DNA from: Roseibacillus sp.
Lineage (GTDB): Bacteria; Verrucomicrobiota; Verrucomicrobiia; Verrucomicrobiales; Akkermansiaceae
Length of the DNA: 48,919 nt
Assembly (NCBI GenBank): GCA_029242545.1
Contig: JAQWTV010000006.1
Span: 1-48,919, forward strand
Direction: 5' to 3'
A program made the translations under genes and the position numbers. The notes under the pieces were generated by a model. The model had not been told where the DNA came from, made no database searches, and was given only the letters and a program-made list of their open reading frames with translations. Shown in pieces: positions 17,115 through 24,708 of this stretch (its first letter is position 1; every line of letters starts with the position of its first letter).

Positions 17115-17840
17115 ATGAACTCCCTCGCATTTATTACTGACACCTACGAGACCGTCCGGGAACAACTCGGCTTTGACCTGATAACCCCTGGATTCGTTGA
17201 GGTGATTTTCGCACTCGGGGTGAGCTTCGGGCTCAACCTCATCATTGGAACACTCTACAAGGCTACCTATCGAGGAACTCGATATTCTCAGGACTACGTT
17301 CACACCCTAGTGATCGTTGGCACGGTGACGACCATTCTTATCCTCGTGGTGGGCAGTCATCCCAACGCACAGGCGATTGGTTTCGGGATGTTCGCGGCTT
17401 TCGCGATGATCCGCTTTCGTCGTAATTTGGGTCAGGCCCGGGACCTCGCCTTCATCCTGTTCTCGATGATGACCGGGATGGTTGTAGGCGCCCGGCTCTA
17501 TCCGACAGCGGCTGCGACGACGATCGTTATGGTGGCGGCCATTTACGTTTTATCGAAAAAAGAGGCGTTTGCCCCGAAAAGGGCCTCTCACCAGCTCAGA
17601 ATCCGGGTGAATAACGATATTCAGTATGATGAGGCGTTTTACCCTATATTTGAGGAATTCGCGGATGCCACCGAGCTGATTAGTGTGGAATCCATTCAAG
17701 CGGGCATGATGACCGAGCTGCGGTGGGGCATTCTTTTGAAAACAGGAGTGGAAATTTCCGATTTTATGGAGAAACTGCAAGTTGCGTCAGGTAACAACCG
17801 CGTCATCCTGACCTCTACCCAGCGAAGCTTCGACAGATAG
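17115..17840 (+). CDS. DUF4956 membrane protein
   Basis: Starts at ATG 17115, 20 bases after the VTC stop. The longer reading frame from 17034 would run inside the VTC gene. The protein has 241 residues. Four or five hydrophobic segments occupy the N-terminal two thirds: FVEVIFALGVSFGLNLIIG, YVHTLVIVGTVTTILILVVG, IGFGMFAAFAMIRF, LAFILFSMMTGMVVGA and TTIVMVAAIYVL. The conserved-looking motif FAMIRFRRNLGQARDLAFI lies between helices and matches DUF4956. A soluble C-terminal domain of about 85 residues follows, probably cytosolic. The family has no assigned function that I know. I recall it next to VTC-domain and CotH genes in several phyla, which suggests a membrane component that works with them. 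The prepilin gene begins six bases after its stop. Confidence 0.85.
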   Translation: MNSLAFITDTYETVREQLGFDLITPGFVEVIFALGVSFGLNLIIGTLYKATYRGTRYSQDYVHTLVIVGTVTTILILVVGSHPNAQAIGFGMFAAFAMIRFRRNLGQARDLAFILFSMMTGMVVGARLYPTAAATTIVMVAAIYVLSKKEAFAPKRASHQLRIRVNNDIQYDEAFYPIFEEFADATELISVESIQAGMMTELRWGILLKTGVEISDFMEKLQVASGNNRVILTSTQRSFDR

Positions 17841-17846
17841 AAATTC

Positions 17847-18671
17847 ATGGAACCAAAATGTCATCGAAGAGCCAGAGGAGGGTTTACTCTCCTCGAGCTT
17901 CTTGTTGCCATGGCGATAGTCATCGTGCTGGCTGGCATTTCATTCCAAGTTTACACGAACATGGTCCAAGGGGCGAATCTCACCCGGGCCACGCAGAAGA
18001 TCAAAGATCTTGGTCAGGCTTTCGTTGACTACACCACCGATCATGGAGGGCGGCTTCCCCTGGAAAATGCCGACGTGCCTGAAATTTCGGCCGATGCAGA
18101 AGATTGGGCGGTGGCAGCCAGCGAGGAGGCTGAAGAAGCGTGGTATAACGTCTTGCCCGAAAGAATGGGCTACCGTTCAGTGGCTCAGCTGGGGCAAGAC
18201 AATGCCCCGCAGGCCTTTTATGATTCGGCCTACCCTGTATCTGTAGGAGCGGCTCCTTACGCGAAAAGTGAGAAGAAGCTGGAACGACCCTATTTTGCAA
18301 TGGGGATGAATAGCCGGCTGCAGAGACGATCTCTCGATGGATACAAGGACCCAGGAACCTTGGCCTCGATTCAGCAGCCTGCAAATACCGTGATATTTCT
18401 CGAGCGGGGATTACCCAAGGACAAGCAGCATTCCAAGGCCCAGAGAAAGTTCAACGGCTCTCCTAAGGCTAATCCACGGGCCTTTGCAACGCGGCACAAC
18501 CAGAAGGGGGTCCTTCTTTTCGTCGATGGACATACAGAGGTTCGCCGAGTGCCCGAAGTGATTAAACCCTCCGGGGAAATTATCACGCCTGATGAGCAGG
18601 GCTCGGGGGTTTCCATCATCTGGACCAGAGATCCTGATGATGATCCGAATGTGGAACCCGGTGCGGAGTAG
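17847..18671 (+). CDS. Prepilin-like protein with N-methylation motif and H-X9-DG motif
   Basis: The leader MEPKCHRRARG is followed by GFTLLELLVAMAIVIVLAG. This is a type IV prepilin/pseudopilin cleavage site with Gly12 before the cut and Glu at +5, then the single hydrophobic helix. The C-terminal half carries RHNQKGVLLFVDGHTEV, an exact H-X9-DG motif common in PVC prepilin-like proteins. The tail is acidic (DPDDDPNVEPGAE). Length is 274 residues. It should be processed by a prepilin peptidase and placed in a pseudopilus or type II secretion-like assembly; neither is encoded here. It follows the DUF4956 gene by six bases, so it is almost certainly co-transcribed with VTC and DUF4956. This links the locus to secretion or surface assembly (inference). 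Confidence 0.9.
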   Translation: MEPKCHRRARGGFTLLELLVAMAIVIVLAGISFQVYTNMVQGANLTRATQKIKDLGQAFVDYTTDHGGRLPLENADVPEISADAEDWAVAASEEAEEAWYNVLPERMGYRSVAQLGQDNAPQAFYDSAYPVSVGAAPYAKSEKKLERPYFAMGMNSRLQRRSLDGYKDPGTLASIQQPANTVIFLERGLPKDKQHSKAQRKFNGSPKANPRAFATRHNQKGVLLFVDGHTEVRRVPEVIKPSGEIITPDEQGSGVSIIWTRDPDDDPNVEPGAE

Positions 18672-18993
18672 GGGGAAAGCAGCAGTCGCGCCGGGTGCTG
18701 CAACGCTCAGCATTGGGCAGCCTGCCTATTGGCCAAAAGGGAAACTACCCGTCTTTCTCGGCTTCGAGAATAGCCAGAGGGGCTTAATTTTATCGGATTT
18801 TGGCCGAAAAGTGGGAAGGTTTGTTGCAAAAGTGGTCAGGATCCTCCCATCGGGTTAGGTTTTGAGTTCGGAAGGCCGATAAAATTTGGCGATTTTTGAG
18901 CGGATTTTCCAATTTGGACAGGTAAGCTACCTGCGGTTGGTGTTCCCTTAAGGGGGGCAAGCAATCCACAAGACCCTTATATTTCGCCTTGGT
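18672..18993. other. Intergenic region rich in dyad symmetries
   Basis: About 320 bases without a convincing gene. Three symmetric elements are visible: an 11-base perfect inverted repeat AATTTTATCGG / CCGATAAAATT at 18786-18796 and 18876-18886; a hairpin CAGGTA-AGC-TACCTG at 18919-18933; and a palindrome CCCTTAAGGG at 18945-18954. The motif CGGATTTT also occurs twice, near 18794 and 18901. The region probably holds the end of the prepilin operon and the control region of the following gene. No T-tract terminator is evident. Confidence 0.5.
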
Positions 18994-20439
18994 ATGAGCC
19001 TTCACGCCCAACTTAGCCCTGAAGCCGAAGCGCGCTTGGACGCGCAGCGGAGAAACTCTGTAGTCACAAGTGTAGTGATCGCCCTTCTGGTGATCGCCCT
19101 CGTGGTCCTCGTTCTCCTCTTCATCCTTCTGCCCAGCCTCATGATCAAATCCCCGACCATCGTGGCCTATCAGGCTGGGGCTCCTGAGGAGGACACCATG
19201 GATCAGAAGGAAGTGAATCCACAGATTCAGAGAAAACCCTCTGCGCCCTCATCATCGATGGCCAAGGTGATTGCTTCGACGACTCCGTCGCCTACCGCAG
19301 TGCCTGTTCCGGAGACGGAAGCGCAACCAAATCTTGATTTTGGTAGCGGTGATGATTTCGGAGAAGGATGGGGGAATGGCGGTGACGGTGGCGGAGGAGG
19401 ATTCGGAAATATTCCTGCAGTGATGAGGAAGCGGTGCTCTCCGCAGGACCGTATGCAGCGTTTGAAAGAGAACGGTGGCGTCGAAGAATGTGAGACCGCC
19501 GTGGTGAAAGCTTTGGATTGGCTTCAGACAACTCAGGCCGCCGACGGCTCATGGGGTGGTGGTTATAAAGTTGCCTACACTGGGCTGGCTCTTCTGGCAT
19601 ACCTCGGGCACTGCGAGACTCCCCTCTCGGAAAAATACGGAGAAACGGTGACAAATGCGATCACCTATCTTGTCAACCAGAGTGCCAAGAACAAGGGCCG
19701 TCTGGGGGCTGATCTGCAGTCGAACCAGTGGGTCTACGAACATGGGATTGCAACCTACGCTATTGCGGAGGCATACACCTTCTGTAGCCAGCTTGGGGTG
19801 AATCTTCCCGGTCTGAAGGAAGCGGTTCAGCTGGGGGGACAAACGATCATTGATGGACAGAACGCGGCAGGAGGTTGGACCTATCGGTTTGCGGAAGATC
19901 GTCGGAATGACAGCTCCGTCATGGGATGGTGTTTGCAAGCTCTCAAGGCCTGTAAGCATACCGGGATTGAGTTCCGGAACATGGCCAAGTGCGTGCGTGA
20001 TGGTCTCGATGCCTTCGCCTCTAATCAACACGCAAGCGGTGCGATCGGTTATACGGGGCCAAATATCAGGGGTGACGGAACTACGCTCTCCGGCGCGGGT
20101 GCACTCTGCTTCCAGCTGTGGGGCAAGGAAGCGCACTCCGTTCCCCGCAAGGCGTGCAAGGTAATTAACAAGAACATCAAGTTCGACTGGAAGGGAAAAG
20201 ACACCGATCTCTACGGACATTACTACGCCTCTCAGGCCATGATTAATTACGGCGGCAGGTTCTGGAAGGAGTATAACGAGCTGTTTCGGGATAAAACCCT
20301 CGCAGCCCAGAACGGGGACGGATCGTGGCCTCTGCCTGCGAACACTGCCCACGGACTGGGGAATGTGCATTACATCACCTGTCTGACGACCCTGATGCTC
20401 GAGGTCTATTACCGGTTCCTTCCCGGAACGGCACAGTAG
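18994..20439 (+). CDS. Membrane-anchored prenyltransferase/squalene-oxidase-repeat protein
   Basis: The N-terminal 25 residues are cytosolic, followed by one transmembrane helix (VVTSVVIALLVIALVVLVLL and onward, about 24-51). A low-complexity linker rich in Pro, Ser and Gly (about 60-140, ending GDGGGGGFG) joins it to an alpha/alpha toroid domain. Toroid repeats carry the usual Q-x-x-DGSWG-type turns: TTQAADGSWGGGYKVAYTGLALLAYL, QNAAGGWTYRF and AAQNGDGSWPLPA near the C terminus. The fold is that of terpene cyclases and prenyltransferases, but no DXDD or DDXXD catalytic motif stands out. A binding or scaffold role outside the membrane is as likely as catalysis. Verrucomicrobia carry many such proteins. 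It follows the prepilin gene after 320 bases, so it is probably a separate transcript. Confidence 0.75.
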   Translation: MSLHAQLSPEAEARLDAQRRNSVVTSVVIALLVIALVVLVLLFILLPSLMIKSPTIVAYQAGAPEEDTMDQKEVNPQIQRKPSAPSSSMAKVIASTTPSPTAVPVPETEAQPNLDFGSGDDFGEGWGNGGDGGGGGFGNIPAVMRKRCSPQDRMQRLKENGGVEECETAVVKALDWLQTTQAADGSWGGGYKVAYTGLALLAYLGHCETPLSEKYGETVTNAITYLVNQSAKNKGRLGADLQSNQWVYEHGIATYAIAEAYTFCSQLGVNLPGLKEAVQLGGQTIIDGQNAAGGWTYRFAEDRRNDSSVMGWCLQALKACKHTGIEFRNMAKCVRDGLDAFASNQHASGAIGYTGPNIRGDGTTLSGAGALCFQLWGKEAHSVPRKACKVINKNIKFDWKGKDTDLYGHYYASQAMINYGGRFWKEYNELFRDKTLAAQNGDGSWPLPANTAHGLGNVHYITCLTTLMLEVYYRFLPGTAQ

Positions 20440-20616
20440 TCACGGTTGGAACTGTGGGAGGACGGGCCTGATTTGCTGAGGCTGTCACCTCTGCCGAGGG
20501 TTCGCGAGATTGCGGATCCGAGGTGCGATCTATAAAGTTGCTTCCAAGAAGATCCCTATAAGGCCGCGATGTAGATCTGGCCACCGCTGAGCCCGGTTGG
20601 AACGTTCTTCTTTGCT

Positions 20617-22197
20617 TCACTTGGATAAGTGAGGAATGGGAGCAGGTGCCCACGGAAGAAAGGTAAGCTTGGAGCAGAAGGGAGATGCCGGAAGCCCGGC
20701 GCGGTTATAGAGGTTCGGGTTTTCCGGAGCTCCTTGACATGCGTAGCGCACAGCCATGGGGTGACTTACGAATTGTGATTGGACCACGACCTCCTCGCTT
20801 TCAATCTCGGCGTTGGCCGGATGCCAGACTGCATCCGCTCCTGCTATTTCAAAGTGTTGAAGATCTGTAGCCGGAGTTTCGGTGACGGGCCCTGCCCCCT
20901 CTTTCCGCGCGACCATCAGACCGCCTCCAAGGAAGTCGAATTGGATGCGAATAGTCTCGCCTTCCACCTGTGCTGATTTGAAAATTGGTCCTCCGCACAC
21001 CATCGCGGAATTACCATATTGTCGGGAAAGCGGCCACCGAGCGAGCCGCTCTCCTACATCAATTTTGTTAGCGGGGTGAATATCATTGTCGCGGAGGTCA
21101 ATGGTCACAGCCATACCGGTTTGGGGGGTAGAGAGACTCAGACGCTGCTCTTCTCGTAGTCGGATCCAACCGAATGCCTCGTCTCGGTAGGCGGGAAGTT
21201 GAACGAAGTAGAACGGCAACCGTTGGTTTCCGAATGCCTTGCGCCAGCCATTCACGAGAGCCTCCATCTTAAACCTGTAGTTGCGTGGATCTTCCCCCTT
21301 GCCGGCATTTGATTCTCCCTGGTACCAGATCGCTCCGGCAACGGCATAGGGTGCGATTGGGGCGATCCTGCTATTAAAGATGCGCCCAGGCATTCCTGCG
21401 GTGTTACGGATGACAACCCCTCCTTCCAAGGCTCCTACTTCTTTCAGTTGATTCTTTCGGGCGAGTTCGGCGATGGGTTGTAGAGCTTCATTTTGTTCGA
21501 ATTGCTCTACGGGAATAAATCCCTCGATAGGCTTCCCCCCCCACGAGGACTCAATGACCCCGATGGGAACGTTCAGAGCATTAGCAATCTTTCGGGCAAA
21601 GAAGAAGGCCACGGCAGAGTAGCCCGGTCGGGTCGACTTGGAGTCAACCTTCCACGCAATTTCGCGGCGTTTGATATGCCTGAATCCTGGGCTGTCGGGG
21701 CAGCTAATTCGAAGGAAGCGTATGCTGTTATCAGGCTCTTCCTGAAGCGTGGCAGCAATGGCCTTCACCCGTCTTGCGCAGGCGCTCATGGGGAATTGCA
21801 TATTCGACTGTCCGCTTGCCAACCAGACCTCGCCGACCACTACGTTTGTGAAAGTGATGCGGCCTTGGGACGAGCGGATCTGAAGGAGCCTGCCCTTTGT
21901 GCTCGCCCGCATTGCTTCGAGCCGGGCAATCCACTTTCCGTCCGGATCGGCCGTAGTGACCTTGGATTGGCCTGCAAATTCGACATGCACCTTTGTGCCG
22001 GCTGGCGCGCTACCCCAGACGGGGAGCTCTACCTCTCTCTGCAGGACAGCATTATCACCAAAGACAGCGGCGACGGTGAGTGCGGCCTTTCCGGGTATGC
22101 AGGGCAGGGTTGCGAGGCTGCAGATAAGGATAAGAACGCGTCGAAAAGGGCAATCCACCATTGGGAGACGATGGAGGATGAGCCCCTTGCCCGTCAA
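20617..22197 (-). CDS. Sialate O-acetylesterase-like exported SGNH esterase (first copy)
   Basis: Exported esterase of the SASA/DUF303 family, which removes O-acetyl groups from sialic acids or other acetylated sugars. After the signal region (FRRVLILICSLATLPCIPG), the protein reads VFGDNAVLQREVELPVWGSAPAG, the family opening. It then shows EVWLASGQSNMQFPM with the nucleophile Ser, IESSWGGKPIEGF, GAIWYQGESNAG and DNDIHPANKIDVGERLA with the C-terminal Asp/His. The length of 526 residues is usual. The start could be 22197 or the ATG at 22161, which gives a cleaner signal peptide. The gene begins seven bases after the SGNH gene stop and is the third gene of the MBOAT operon. It shares its architecture with the second copy at 46101-47453. 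Confidence 0.88.
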   Translation of the reverse strand: MTGKGLILHRLPMVDCPFRRVLILICSLATLPCIPGKAALTVAAVFGDNAVLQREVELPVWGSAPAGTKVHVEFAGQSKVTTADPDGKWIARLEAMRASTKGRLLQIRSSQGRITFTNVVVGEVWLASGQSNMQFPMSACARRVKAIAATLQEEPDNSIRFLRISCPDSPGFRHIKRREIAWKVDSKSTRPGYSAVAFFFARKIANALNVPIGVIESSWGGKPIEGFIPVEQFEQNEALQPIAELARKNQLKEVGALEGGVVIRNTAGMPGRIFNSRIAPIAPYAVAGAIWYQGESNAGKGEDPRNYRFKMEALVNGWRKAFGNQRLPFYFVQLPAYRDEAFGWIRLREEQRLSLSTPQTGMAVTIDLRDNDIHPANKIDVGERLARWPLSRQYGNSAMVCGGPIFKSAQVEGETIRIQFDFLGGGLMVARKEGAGPVTETPATDLQHFEIAGADAVWHPANAEIESEEVVVQSQFVSHPMAVRYACQGAPENPNLYNRAGLPASPFCSKLTFLPWAPAPIPHLSK

Positions 22198-22204
22198 TGG
22201 CGGA

Positions 22205-23230
22205 TCAGGGGGCAGGGTTTTCCATGCTTGATAGTTCCTCGGACAGCACGGAGGCGAGAAAGGAAGTGAAGCGTGTCTTCCCAGTTTCTCCCAGGTGATA
22301 ACCGTCGGAAAAGTCGCTCTGTTCCATGCGAGGACTAACAGTGCGATCTATGAGAGTGGCACCATGTTCCTCGATTGTGGCCCTTGCTGCTGGATCAACG
22401 GTCCAAAGCTCAGGTTGTGGCATTGGAACAAAGTAGGGATCCACGCCATGCTTCTTCAGGGTCTTGATCAGGTGGGTGAGTTTCCGGTAGCTACGGGTTG
22501 GGGGTGCTGGGGTGCTGGTTTCGTCACTTTTGTTTGTGACGGGGCGATTATTTTTGGCATCGAGGATGTTGTTGAGTCTGCTGACGCCCAGTCCGAATTG
22601 AGGAATGGTAGCAGAACTGACACCCCATTGATGGGTTCGTTGATCTCCAAAAAGGGCACTGAAGTGCGAGAGAAAACCGATCGCTCTTTCGTCAAGGGAA
22701 CGGCCTTCCTCGCTAAGGCAGGAGCTCAGGTTCTCAAGAGAACAGAAGTGGCGGGTGAGGCGGCGTATCTTGAGCTCGTATTGGTCTGGGAGATGGTGCC
22801 CCACAAAGCCAATCACAACGATGTCCGGATGGTTTTCAGATTGGGTGAAATAGGTGTCATAGAGGTAGTGCCAATCTCGTGTCGCAGTGGCCACGGGAGT
22901 AACCTTGGAGACGCTGCAAGGTCTGGAAAGAGCGGTAGAAATATTTTCCTGCAGCAGGGCTTCATCGACTCCATGGAGAAGGAGGGAATTTCCGAGGATC
23001 ATGATGCGTGGGCTTGCTCCACCTTGCATTTCCTCAGCAATGTCCGGGAAAGCATGGATGTGGACGCGATCGTAATCGAGGGTGGGAGCGAGGATACGCG
23101 CGATGATTTCGAGCAGGAGCGCGGTGCCCGCCAGAACAGCGAGGACCTTCCACTCGGTGCATTTAAAACTGGAAGTAGATGAACTCACTTGTGCGGAGGG
23201 GTTGATGGACCACGAGCATGAAAAGAGCAT
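22205..23230 (-). CDS. SGNH-fold partner of MBOAT O-acyltransferase (AlgJ/AlgX-like role)
   Basis: Protein of 341 residues with one N-terminal hydrophobic segment (KVLAVLAGTALLLEIIARIL) and a periplasmic SGNH-like domain. Block I is IMILGNSLLLHG, with Ser as the likely nucleophile. The C-terminal block is FSDGYHLGETG, which supplies D-x-x-H. The gene directly follows an MBOAT acyltransferase, the usual pairing in alginate, cellulose and peptidoglycan O-acetylation systems. The MBOAT moves the acetyl group across the membrane and the SGNH protein transfers it. The ATG at 23230 overlaps the MBOAT gene by 68 bases. A GTG at 23188 would shorten the overlap to 26 bases and still keep the membrane segment. 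The modified polymer is not identifiable. Confidence 0.75.
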   Translation of the reverse strand: MLFSCSWSINPSAQVSSSTSSFKCTEWKVLAVLAGTALLLEIIARILAPTLDYDRVHIHAFPDIAEEMQGGASPRIMILGNSLLLHGVDEALLQENISTALSRPCSVSKVTPVATATRDWHYLYDTYFTQSENHPDIVVIGFVGHHLPDQYELKIRRLTRHFCSLENLSSCLSEEGRSLDERAIGFLSHFSALFGDQRTHQWGVSSATIPQFGLGVSRLNNILDAKNNRPVTNKSDETSTPAPPTRSYRKLTHLIKTLKKHGVDPYFVPMPQPELWTVDPAARATIEEHGATLIDRTVSPRMEQSDFSDGYHLGETGKTRFTSFLASVLSEELSSMENPAP

Positions 23231-24578
23231 AGGCGTATGCTGCAGATCGCCATCCCCATGGAACCCTTGTCAGGGCCAGAAGATCGTTACGGCGAGCCAG
23301 CCAGATTTCGAGAAGCAGAAACGGTCCGGCGAGGTAGAGGATGGATCCGAGCCCATAGGGTGTGAGGAAGGTCGCGGAAAAATCGGTAAAGAAGATGGCC
23401 GTAAAGAAGTCCCATGCCTGTGCGGCAGATTCGGCTCGGAACAGAAGCCAGCCAATGCATACGAGATTGAAGAACAGGAATGTTTCTACCAGACGACGCA
23501 CGATGGAGGGTTGGGAATCACGGATTCGATCTTCGAACGGTCGATAGGCACACAGAAGGAGGCCCTGGTAGAGACCCCATAGAACAAATGTCCATCCTGC
23601 TCCATGCCAGAGCCCTCCCAGTAGCATGGTAAGCATTAGATTCCTGCACGTTTTCCAATGCCCCCCCCGGTTTCCTCCCAGAGGAATGTAGAGATAGTCG
23701 CGCAACCAGCTCGACAGGCTGATGTGCCAGCGCCTCCAGAAATCGGCCGGAGAGCGTGCGAAGTAAGGCATACGAAAATTTGCCATGAGCTCAATTCCCA
23801 TCCAGAGGGCAATGCCACGGGCGATGGAAGAGTATCCATAAAAGTCTCCGTAGATCTGAAAAGCGAAAGCGTAAATCCCTACCAGCCGGTCGATGCCGCC
23901 CACCTGGTCATCGCTGGCCGCAAAGATCCCATTACAGATGAATGCCATGTTGTCAGCGATAACGATCTTGGCAAAAAGGCCACTGATCACGAGGTAAAGC
24001 CCCTTTGCAAAATGCCCTTTCCGGGCTCTGCGGGGATTGACGATTTGGGGAAGAAGGCGATGGGAGCGTTCAATGGGGCCCGCCACCAGCTGAGGAAAAA
24101 ACGCCACATAGAGGGCGAAGTCTGCGAGGCTTGTAGCGGCCTTGGTTCGTCCACGATAGACGTCAATGGTATAGCTCAGAGTTTGAAAGGTATAGAATGA
24201 GATTCCAACTGGCAGGATGATGTTAAGGGCGACAGGATCTGTTTGATAGTTGAAGAGAGATTCGAGGAGTCGGGCAAAGCTTGTGGTGAAGAAGTCGAAG
24301 TATTTAAAGACTCCGAGGATGCCAAGGTTGATGGTGATAGACAGTGCGCACCACCGTTTCGCGACTGCCCTATCCCGCGATCTTGTTACCCGTTGTGCAA
24401 CGTGGAAATCAATCAGGGTGGAGATTGCGATCAGGAGCAGGAAACGAGCGTCCCATGCTCCGTAGAACACGTAGCTTGCGACGAGGAGCATGCGATTCTG
24501 TCCTCGGTGGGGTAACAGGCGATAGAGCGCTATTACCGCAGCGAAGAAGATCCAGAACAGATAGCTGTTAAAGGCCAA
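23163..24578 (-). CDS. MBOAT-family membrane O-acyltransferase
   Basis: Polytopic acyltransferase of the AlgI/DltB type. Family marks in order: FNSYLFWIFFAAVIALYRLLPH at the N terminus, LLVASYVFYGAWDARFLLLI, ILPVGISFYTFQTLSYTIDVYRG, FFPQLVAGPIERS, ADFWRRWHISLSSWLRDYLYIPLGG, and GGLWHGAGWTFVLWG with the catalytic His. The start chosen is a TTG at 24578, which gives MAFNSYLFW, the usual beginning of this family; an AGGG lies a few bases upstream. A GTG at 24641 would add 21 atypical residues. It is the first gene of an operon with the SGNH partner and an O-acetylesterase. It probably exports acetyl groups onto an extracellular glycan. Confidence 0.92.
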   Translation of the reverse strand: MAFNSYLFWIFFAAVIALYRLLPHRGQNRMLLVASYVFYGAWDARFLLLIAISTLIDFHVAQRVTRSRDRAVAKRWCALSITINLGILGVFKYFDFFTTSFARLLESLFNYQTDPVALNIILPVGISFYTFQTLSYTIDVYRGRTKAATSLADFALYVAFFPQLVAGPIERSHRLLPQIVNPRRARKGHFAKGLYLVISGLFAKIVIADNMAFICNGIFAASDDQVGGIDRLVGIYAFAFQIYGDFYGYSSIARGIALWMGIELMANFRMPYFARSPADFWRRWHISLSSWLRDYLYIPLGGNRGGHWKTCRNLMLTMLLGGLWHGAGWTFVLWGLYQGLLLCAYRPFEDRIRDSQPSIVRRLVETFLFFNLVCIGWLLFRAESAAQAWDFFTAIFFTDFSATFLTPYGLGSILYLAGPFLLLEIWLARRNDLLALTRVPWGWRSAAYAYALFMLVVHQPLRTSEFIYFQF

Positions 24579-24671
24579 GGGAAGAACCCTAGGGATGGAG
24601 GAATCGACGCCAAATCCTAAAATTCCGGGGGAGCTGCTCACCTCTTACGGCGATACATATTTCCTTTTCTT

Positions 24672-24700
24672 TTGAGGTTAGAATAATCACCCTCTATGAC
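24672..24700 (+). promoter_or_regulatory. Candidate sigma-70-like promoter of the DUF1501 operon
   Basis: TTGAGG (24672-24677) and TATGAC (24695-24700) are separated by 17 bases, in the divergent region before the DUF1501 gene. Transcription would begin close to the ATG at 24709, giving a nearly leaderless mRNA. The hexamers are imperfect and Verrucomicrobial promoters are poorly characterised, so this is tentative. Confidence 0.35.
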
Positions 24701-24708
24701 GCGTAAAG

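Noticed and set aside
19549..20370. 273-codon minus-strand open frame opposite the toroid gene
   Set aside because: Antisense to clear toroid repeats; no recognisable motif.
20441..20458. Short hairpin right after the toroid gene stop
   Set aside because: Six-base stem with a G-T pair and no T-run; too weak to call a terminator.
22295..23182. 295-codon plus-strand open frame opposite the SGNH gene
   Set aside because: Shadow of a well-supported SGNH/MBOAT pair; no domain or start signal.
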